Assembly: GCF_004843725.1 (NCBI RefSeq)
Contig: NZ_CP039451.1
Location: 3,912,001 to 3,976,000 of the forward strand
DNA length: 64,000 nt
Origin: Psychroserpens sp. NJDZ02
GTDB taxonomy: Bacteria; Bacteroidota; Bacteroidia; Flavobacteriales; Flavobacteriaceae
Reading direction: 5' to 3'
Shown: piece by piece, positions 57,713 to 64,000 of the stretch
Position numbering within the stretch: position 1 is the first letter of the stretch
Layout of the letters: each line of letters begins with the position of its first letter
Notes under the pieces: generated by a model
The model's input: the letters and a program-made list of their open reading frames with translations, nothing else
The model's database searches: none
Told to the model about the DNA's origin: nothing
Made by a program: the position numbers and the translations under genes

Positions 57713-59479
57713 ATGGCATTACAAAGCAACACGACTATATTTATATCAGGATCAGAAATTACAGCTTTTAAATCGATAGAGCTTCATCAAAGTATCGATG
57801 CCCATCACAGACTAGAACTTGTCTGCCGTATGGACGTTTTAGAAAATCTAACTCAAGCCCTTGGAGAATCTAGTAAAAATTATTTAGGCGAAACTATAAC
57901 CATTCAAACAGCTGCATTAGATACGTTTAGTGGTTACAAAGCTTTAGAATTTAAAGGTATTGTATCACAAATAACAACCGTAAAAGGACATGAAGCAAGC
58001 ACTGGTGATGAAGTCGTAATTACAGCATTAAGCCCGACTTTTATTGCCGACGATGGGCCACATTATGCCTCTTATAATGATGTATCACTGTCAGAAATAC
58101 TAGAGCTAACCTTTAGCGACTATGATAAGTCTAAATTAGAAGTACGCATACAACCTAATAACACCTCCCCCCTACACTACTCTGTTCAAAATGGAGAAAG
58201 TGCTTATGCCTACGCTAGTCGATTAGCTGCACAATATGGCGAATGGTTTTATTATAATGGCTCTAAACTTATATTTGGACAACCAGAAACTGAAGAATTA
58301 GCATTGACTTACGGTTTTGATCTTAAACAATATGATTTGAACCTGTCACCACAATCCCATAATTACAAATTTTATGCAAACGACTATCTTTTAAACGATG
58401 TACACGAAAAAGATGCTAAAGACATTAGTTCTGGTGCCAGTGGTTATAGTGGTTTTGTCTCTAGTAAAGCAAATACAATCTATAATAAGCAAACCAAAGT
58501 ATGGCATAATATATATAATGATCCGCAAGCAAAACAACGATTAGATACGAGTATAGAATTACAGAAAAAAGCTATAGAAATACAGCAAGTAAAACTTAAC
58601 GGCGTTAGTGATAACCCTGGAGTCAAACTAGGAAATATTGTAAACATAGAAGGTGCTAATTACAGAATTACAAGTATCACGCATAGCAACAGAGAAAATG
58701 GAGATTACGAAAATAGATTTGAAGCCATAACAGCCGATTTTGATGCCTATCCTAATACCAACATTAATGCATTTCCTAAAAGTGACACGCAAACCGCTGT
58801 AGTTATGGAAAATGCAGATCCAGAAGGATTTGGTAGAATACGTGTACAAATGCCTTGGCAAAAAATAACAGGAGAAATGACCCCCTGGATACGGATAGTA
58901 ACACCACACGCAGGGGGTGACAAAGGGTTTCACTTTATTCCAGAAATTAATGAAGAAGTTTTAGTTGGATTTGAAGGAGGTAATGCAGAGCATCCCTACA
59001 TGCTAGGTAGTTTATATAATGGTGGTGGCAAAGCCACTGCTTTTCAGAGTGATACTAATGATATTAAAGCTATAAAAACCCGAAGCGGGCACACCTTTGA
59101 GCTTAATGATGCCAATGGTTCAGAGAGTATTACTATTACAGACATGAATGGTAATATTATAACTATAGATACGGCCAATAATAACATTACTGTTTCAGCA
59201 TTAGAAAACATGACGCTGAATGCCAAAAATATGCAGATAAATGTTGAAGAAAATCTAGATGTTTCAGTAGGTAAAAATAAAACGGAATCGATTAATGAAA
59301 ACTCCTTTATTATGGCTAATAATGAAGAAAAACAGGTTGGTGAAGAAATTAAAGTGATTAGTTCCACCTATAAGCAAGAAGCACAAGAAATTACTACAGA
59401 TGCCAGCGGAGAGATAAAAACCAATGCAGGTGGAAAAATCAGTATTTCAAGTGCCGAAACTGTAGAATATGGAGAATAA
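57713..59479 (+). CDS. vgrG: T6SS spike protein VgrG/TssI, module 2
   Basis: 588 residues, the same length as the module 1 VgrG. It closely matches it through the gp27-like and OB-fold parts (GRIRVQMPWQKITGEMTPWI). From about residue 455 the needle diverges (NVEENLDVSVGKNKTESINE and ITTDASGEIKTNAGGKISIS), which suggests that the tip is matched to the different cargo downstream. Confidence 0.95.
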   Translation: MALQSNTTIFISGSEITAFKSIELHQSIDAHHRLELVCRMDVLENLTQALGESSKNYLGETITIQTAALDTFSGYKALEFKGIVSQITTVKGHEASTGDEVVITALSPTFIADDGPHYASYNDVSLSEILELTFSDYDKSKLEVRIQPNNTSPLHYSVQNGESAYAYASRLAAQYGEWFYYNGSKLIFGQPETEELALTYGFDLKQYDLNLSPQSHNYKFYANDYLLNDVHEKDAKDISSGASGYSGFVSSKANTIYNKQTKVWHNIYNDPQAKQRLDTSIELQKKAIEIQQVKLNGVSDNPGVKLGNIVNIEGANYRITSITHSNRENGDYENRFEAITADFDAYPNTNINAFPKSDTQTAVVMENADPEGFGRIRVQMPWQKITGEMTPWIRIVTPHAGGDKGFHFIPEINEEVLVGFEGGNAEHPYMLGSLYNGGGKATAFQSDTNDIKAIKTRSGHTFELNDANGSESITITDMNGNIITIDTANNNITVSALENMTLNAKNMQINVEENLDVSVGKNKTESINENSFIMANNEEKQVGEEIKVISSTYKQEAQEITTDASGEIKTNAGGKISISSAETVEYGE

Positions 59480-59497
59480 TCTAAAAAATGTAAAACT

Positions 59498-60976
59498 ATG
59501 CCTATAGGATTAACAGCAACACCTGTTGGACAATCAGCTTCCAGAAATATTTTTAGTGGATTAAATGTGAGTACAGCAAAAGTAAATGTTGGTAACGCTG
59601 ACTATGAAGAATATATTCCAGAAGATCATGTAAACGTCACAGTGGGTATTTTCTTTGATGGGACATTAAACAACAGAAAAAACACAGAAGCAAGATTAGA
59701 ATATGAGAAAAAAGTTAAGGGCAAATCCTATAATAAAAAACTTGCTGATTCCTACAATAAAGATAAATGGTACAGCTCTAAACAATCTGGAAGTTATAAC
59801 AACGATTTTTCTAATGTTTCTAGAATGGAACCAGCGTATGAAAAAATTGAAGATGAAAAACTCATCCAATTATCGTTATATATAGAAGGTATCGGTACAG
59901 AGGATCTTGAAGATGATGGTACTTGGGGGAAATCTATGGGTAAAGGCGCTACTGGTGTTAAAGGAAAAGTGAAAAAAGGATGCGAAATGATTGCGGCATT
60001 TTTAGAAGAGGCAGGAATTAAAAAAATAAACAGATTACAAATAGACAGTTATGGCTTTAGTAGAGGTGCTGCAGCTGCAAGACATTTTATTTTTGAAATT
60101 AATCAAAAAAAAGGAGAAAATAAGGAGATAGATAATGGACTTGGATTGTTTGAATATCTTGGAGATAAATATGCAGAAGATGGTGGTGTATTAGGCGAAG
60201 AATTAGCAAATAAAAAACTTACTCCTAAATTAAAAACTACAGTCCGTTTTGTTGGGTTGTATGATACTGTTGCTTCTTTTGGAATGAAACACACAAATGA
60301 TACTGCTCAATTACATTTAGATGCCATTTCTAAAGCAAGTTTCACATTTCAACTTGCTGCTGCAGACGAACATCGCGATAATTTTAGATTAACAAATATA
60401 AAAAAAGCCCGCCAAGGCGTACAAAAGTTTTTACCTGGTGTACATTCCGATATTGGTGGCGGATATACCGATAAAGCAGACGAAGAAGTTACTTTAGATT
60501 ATGCCACAATCAATTACATAGACAAAATGAAAGTTGAGCGTCAAAATTTAATAGATCTGGGTTGGTATTTACCAGGACAAATTAAGATAAATAACTATTG
60601 GGGCTCACTACGTGCCGAAAGAAAAGGAATATCTAATAAATACAGCCATATACCATTACATGTTATGGTTGAGTATTCACTAAAAAAGGTAGTAAAATAT
60701 GATTTCTCACTAATTAATGAAGATTTTCCTATAAAAAATGAAGATGGCAAAAAGGTAAAACTTACCGATGTCAAACAACGTATTGATGCTTATGTAAAAG
60801 GCGAAAAAGAAGCCATTACGTTTAATACACCAGCAGATAAAATGATGCTTAAAACTTTAAGAAACGAGTATTTTCATTTCTCTGCACATTATAATGATAG
60901 AGTTTTAGGTTTAATAGCTCCTATGTCTCCAAATAGAGAAAACGGAGTAAGGACTAGAGTTATACAAGACGGTTAA
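59498..60976 (+). CDS. Tle1-type phospholipase effector (DUF2235)
   Basis: 492 residues, no signal peptide. It has the DUF2235/Tle1 alpha/beta-hydrolase pattern: VGIFFDGTLNNR near residue 50, nucleophile elbow YGFSRGAAAARH (GxSxG, Ser about 188), VGLYDTVASFG with a likely catalytic Asp, and PGVHSDIGGGY with the likely catalytic His. Such T6SS effectors hydrolyse membrane phospholipids of rivals. It lies 18 bp after vgrG2 and is followed by two DUF2931 lipoproteins. No PAAR or DUF4280 domain is fused. Confidence 0.88.
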   Translation: MPIGLTATPVGQSASRNIFSGLNVSTAKVNVGNADYEEYIPEDHVNVTVGIFFDGTLNNRKNTEARLEYEKKVKGKSYNKKLADSYNKDKWYSSKQSGSYNNDFSNVSRMEPAYEKIEDEKLIQLSLYIEGIGTEDLEDDGTWGKSMGKGATGVKGKVKKGCEMIAAFLEEAGIKKINRLQIDSYGFSRGAAAARHFIFEINQKKGENKEIDNGLGLFEYLGDKYAEDGGVLGEELANKKLTPKLKTTVRFVGLYDTVASFGMKHTNDTAQLHLDAISKASFTFQLAAADEHRDNFRLTNIKKARQGVQKFLPGVHSDIGGGYTDKADEEVTLDYATINYIDKMKVERQNLIDLGWYLPGQIKINNYWGSLRAERKGISNKYSHIPLHVMVEYSLKKVVKYDFSLINEDFPIKNEDGKKVKLTDVKQRIDAYVKGEKEAITFNTPADKMMLKTLRNEYFHFSAHYNDRVLGLIAPMSPNRENGVRTRVIQDG

Positions 60977-60977
60977 A

Positions 60978-62045
60978 ATGAGAAAATTAAAGATTATTTT
61001 GGTAGTAGGTTTTATTAGTTTAATTACTTTAAACTGTAAAAATAAAACAACATCCACTAATACGCATACAATGAATTTAGATAAAAAGGAAAATAAATTC
61101 GACTGGCTACCAACAGAATGTGCTCCTAAGGCATATCCAATTAGAATACATAATGGTACATTCTCTTTAAATGGAGAATTAATAGCAAATATACCAAGCG
61201 GTGGTCGTACCGTTAAAAATGGTTGGGGAGAATTAGGTTCTACCTATATTGTTGGAGAAGATTTTAAAGTAGTACCCGACTATCTAGATATTACTTGGAT
61301 GTCTTATGCTGAAAACACATTTTACAAAGGAAGTTTTAAATTACCTTACAATAAAATGCTGGCACTATTTAATATAGGATTTTTAGATAGAAATAATAAA
61401 CATGCCACTTACACACGAATAGTTTGTGGTATGGCACCAGGAGGTATCGTTTCTATATGGCTTTTAGGCGGAGGCAAAATAACTGAAATAGATCATTTTA
61501 AAGCGAATAAAATAGAACTATCAATGGAAGAATTTGTGCCTAATGCTGTAATTAGTCGTGAAGAATATGTAAAAAACAGACTAAATAGTTTAAATGATGA
61601 AGCTAAGATTCATCTTCAAACAGAAGGCGTTACTTATGGTTTATGGACAGAATATAGAAAACGCTACAACTGGAAACCAGTATTTAAACTAAAAACAAAA
61701 GGCGATTATTTTGAAATTTTTATAGAATATGTTAATGGAGAACGTATTTACACTGTGGCTAATAATCCAGAACTTAAAGACTATAATCCGCTAGCTCTAC
61801 CTAAATATGCAAAACTATATTGGGAAGATGCAAGCAAAAATATTTACGGAAGTAAATTGTATTTTAATGAAGATGAAGTAAAAAAAGCTTTTGAAACTAT
61901 AAATAATACCTCAGAAAACAAAACGCTAGACCTGGTATTTGAGGTAGATAAATACAATGGAAAAATGGATATTACTCTAAAAAGTGATTCAGACAGCATT
62001 AGTTTAGAAAAAACAAAAACTAAAATTTTTGAAACTACTAAATAA
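60978..62045 (+). CDS. DUF2931 lipoprotein 1, putative Tle1 immunity protein
   Basis: 355 residues. The signal peptide ends LITLNC (Cys 20). DUF2931 pattern: FDWLPTECAPKAYPI, GRTVKNGWGELGSTYIVGED, MAPGGIVSIWLLGGGKITEI. It starts 1 bp after the phospholipase stop. Lipoproteins of this family next to Tle1-type effectors are likely Tli immunity proteins; this is inferred from position. Confidence 0.82.
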   Translation: MRKLKIILVVGFISLITLNCKNKTTSTNTHTMNLDKKENKFDWLPTECAPKAYPIRIHNGTFSLNGELIANIPSGGRTVKNGWGELGSTYIVGEDFKVVPDYLDITWMSYAENTFYKGSFKLPYNKMLALFNIGFLDRNNKHATYTRIVCGMAPGGIVSIWLLGGGKITEIDHFKANKIELSMEEFVPNAVISREEYVKNRLNSLNDEAKIHLQTEGVTYGLWTEYRKRYNWKPVFKLKTKGDYFEIFIEYVNGERIYTVANNPELKDYNPLALPKYAKLYWEDASKNIYGSKLYFNEDEVKKAFETINNTSENKTLDLVFEVDKYNGKMDITLKSDSDSISLEKTKTKIFETTK

Positions 62046-62046
62046 A

Positions 62047-63099
62047 ATGTTTTTAAAAATTCAAATAATAATAGTTTGTTTAGCTTTTCTTAGTTGTAAA
62101 AACAAAACAACAGACACAACAAGTGTGATTTTAAATAAAAAAGAACAAAAATTTGATTGGTTACCTACAGAATGTGCTCCAAAAGCTTATCCCATAGAAA
62201 TAGTAAATGGAACATTCTCTCTTGATAATAAATTTATAGCTAGTATTCCAAGTGGTGGACGTACTGTAAAAAATGGTTGGGGAAAATTAGGCTCCACCTA
62301 CATTGTTGGAGAAGATTTTAAAGCAGTACCAGACCATCTAGATATCACTTGGATGTCTTATGCGGAAAATAAATTTTATAAAGGAAGCTTTAAATTGCCA
62401 TACGATAAAATGCTTGCTTTATTTAATGAAACCTTTATAGACAACAACAATGAGCCAGAAAAATACTCAAGAATAGTTTGCGGTATGGCGCCTGGAGGCA
62501 TCGTTTCTATTTGGCTTTTAGGTGGTGGTAAAATAACTGAAATTGACCATTTTAAAGCTACTGAAACAGATTTAACTATGAAGGAGTTTAATCCTTCAGG
62601 AATACAGGACAGAGAAAAATACGTTAAGGATGCGTTAAATAGTTTAACTGATGAAGCCAAAATTCATCTTCAAAAAGAAGGCATTACTTATGGCTTATGG
62701 ACAGAATATAGAAAACGCTATAATTGGAAACCAATTTTTAAACAAGTTATAGAACAAAATTTTCTTGAAGTATTTATAGACTATGTTAATGGTGAACATA
62801 TTTTTACCACTGGCGTTAATCCTGAACTTAAAGAATATAATCCGCTAGCTCTACCAAAATACGCAAAATTATATTGGGAAGATGCAAACAAAAATGTATA
62901 TCGAAGTAAATTGTATTTTAATGAAGATGAAGTAAAAAAAGCATTTAAAACTATCAATAACACTTCAGAAAACAAAAAATTAGACCTTGTGTTTGAAGTT
63001 GATAAGTACAATGGAAAAATGGAAATTTCATTAAAAAGTGATACAGAGATTATTAAATTAGAAAAAACAACAATTAAAATTTTTGAAACTACTAAATAA
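62047..63099 (+). CDS. DUF2931 lipoprotein 2, tandem duplicate
   Basis: 350 residues from ATG 62047, one base after the previous stop, giving a proper lipoprotein signal (ends AFLSC). An upstream in-frame ATG at 62029 lies inside the first gene. It is highly similar to copy 1 throughout, including the KTKIFETTK-type end. The two may protect against different phospholipase variants, or add dosage. Confidence 0.82.
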   Translation: MFLKIQIIIVCLAFLSCKNKTTDTTSVILNKKEQKFDWLPTECAPKAYPIEIVNGTFSLDNKFIASIPSGGRTVKNGWGKLGSTYIVGEDFKAVPDHLDITWMSYAENKFYKGSFKLPYDKMLALFNETFIDNNNEPEKYSRIVCGMAPGGIVSIWLLGGGKITEIDHFKATETDLTMKEFNPSGIQDREKYVKDALNSLTDEAKIHLQKEGITYGLWTEYRKRYNWKPIFKQVIEQNFLEVFIDYVNGEHIFTTGVNPELKEYNPLALPKYAKLYWEDANKNVYRSKLYFNEDEVKKAFKTINNTSENKKLDLVFEVDKYNGKMEISLKSDTEIIKLEKTTIKIFETTK

Positions 63100-63105
63100 T
63101 AACAT

Positions 63106-64000
63106 ATGCGGATAAAAGAAACACTTCTGATCTTATTATTAACACCTTTTTTTACTTTGGCACAACACCCAAATGGAACTAAAAATAAAGGCGCTAAAAA
63201 AAATTCAAAAACTACGGTAACAGTATATAGGACTAGTCTTGAAGTGAAAAATGAAGTTATAGATAGCTCTTTTATCATAGCAGATCATCCTCAAGAATAC
63301 TACAGTGGTTTCTACAAAGAAAACAAACCATATAACGGCTATTTTAAAGACGATAACCGAGATGTTTTTTGGGTTAACTATTACGAATCAGGACAAAAAA
63401 CAAAGCACTACTCTTATGATATATTTGATAATTTAAATGAAGAAGAAAAAAAAGAAATCGAATATGGTTATTCTGAAAATTCTAAAACCATATTAAATAT
63501 CATATCGACTTTTAAAAATGATAAAATTATTGATGGTCAAATTATTGAAAAAATAAAAAATGGATACCTTTCAAAAACATATACTAAAGGGCAATTAATA
63601 GCAATAAATATAGATGTCTTTGCTATACATTACTATAACCGACTAACCTTTAAAATTGTTGATGATAAAATAATATCTTCAAATTTTAAAGATCCTATTT
63701 CCAAAGTCGTCATTTCTAAAAAAGAAGATAAACTGCTATTTCAATTACTAGCTAAAGGGGTTGTTTTAGCCAGTAATAACATGGATGATTGCACCCAAAA
63801 TAAACCAAAACCAAATAGCATTATAAGAATTTTCAAAATTAATACCGATGTAGAATGCCTTGTCTTAAGTAATAACAATAAAGATATGGATGACTACAGA
63901 GGTAACTTTTCGTTTTTAGAAAATCTAGTATTAAACAACAATCCGTCTTCTTTAAAAGACAAAAATAACAGTGAGCTATTAGAACATTATGTAAAAACTA
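63106..64000 (+). CDS. Secreted protein of unknown function (partial)
   Basis: An open frame from ATG 63106 runs off the right edge, at least 298 codons. A signal peptide (MRIKETLLILLLTPFFTLAQ) without a lipobox is followed by a YSGFYKENKPYNGYFKDDNR segment and YYESGQKTKHY, which recall YwqK/MORN-type antitoxin repeats. It follows the DUF2931 pair by 6 bp and may be part of the same transcript. Confidence 0.7.
   Translation, partial: MRIKETLLILLLTPFFTLAQHPNGTKNKGAKKNSKTTVTVYRTSLEVKNEVIDSSFIIADHPQEYYSGFYKENKPYNGYFKDDNRDVFWVNYYESGQKTKHYSYDIFDNLNEEEKKEIEYGYSENSKTILNIISTFKNDKIIDGQIIEKIKNGYLSKTYTKGQLIAINIDVFAIHYYNRLTFKIVDDKIISSNFKDPISKVVISKKEDKLLFQLLAKGVVLASNNMDDCTQNKPKPNSIIRIFKINTDVECLVLSNNNKDMDDYRGNFSFLENLVLNNNPSSLKDKNNSELLEHYVKT

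Noticed and set aside
24333..64000. Complete T6SS locus
   Set aside because: Only tube, spike, cargo and partner genes are present. No sheath, baseplate, membrane-complex or ClpV gene is visible, so this is an accessory island.

Overview
The window is low-GC DNA from a member of the Bacteroidota, most likely a marine-type Flavobacteriaceae. The signs are a giant cell-surface protein with a type B type IX secretion (T9SS) C-terminal domain, TAnnTTTG promoter boxes, weak Shine-Dalgarno signals, and T6SS tube and spike genes of the Bacteroidetes type (T6SSiii).

Positions 1-24,330 are ordinary chromosome. They hold the end of an LptD-like gene, ridA, a 2,914-residue T9SS cargo protein with two families of internal repeats, a glycolytic cluster on the minus strand (mgsA, a BadF/NagK-type kinase, gap, pfkA), tamB, and divergently tsaD followed by a run of co-directional genes (PPIC-type isomerase, rsmE, DUF4159, TrmH-type methyltransferase, AI-2E transporter, THUMP-like methyltransferase).

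Positions 24,330-64,000 form a large T6SS accessory island. It is bracketed by two nearly identical hcp-hcp-vgrG modules (24,585-28,637 and 56,499-59,479). Each has the same promoter and leader, and the same terminator hairpin between the two hcp genes. Module 1 carries a small metzincin-like protease with a lipoprotein partner, a vgrG, an adaptor-like gene, a DUF4280 (PAAR-like)-metzincin fusion with a MORN-like partner, and a 1,010-residue putative effector with a lipoprotein partner. Module 2 carries a Tle1-type phospholipase followed by two tandem DUF2931 lipoproteins. No sheath, baseplate or membrane-complex gene is in the window.

Positions 35,200-56,300, between the modules, look like an immunity-gene graveyard and archive. 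At least six intact, broken or truncated copies of one lipoprotein family are present, plus four intact GIDE-domain membrane proteins (and one remnant), two proteins sharing a distinctive C-terminal tail, and other small membrane proteins. Effectors are missing or reduced to short C-terminal stubs that end at the immunity start codon. One stub (48,005-48,112) and one longer decayed copy (54,790-55,416) resemble the C-terminus of the 1,010-residue effector. The units are separated by REP-like hairpins and by one intact and about six decayed RAYT (IS200-like, HUH) transposase genes, with IS30 and IS4-like fragments. The arrangement recalls acquired interbacterial defence clusters, but with REP/RAYT elements as the repeated separators. 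That reading is an inference from synteny and similarity seen by eye; function is untested.
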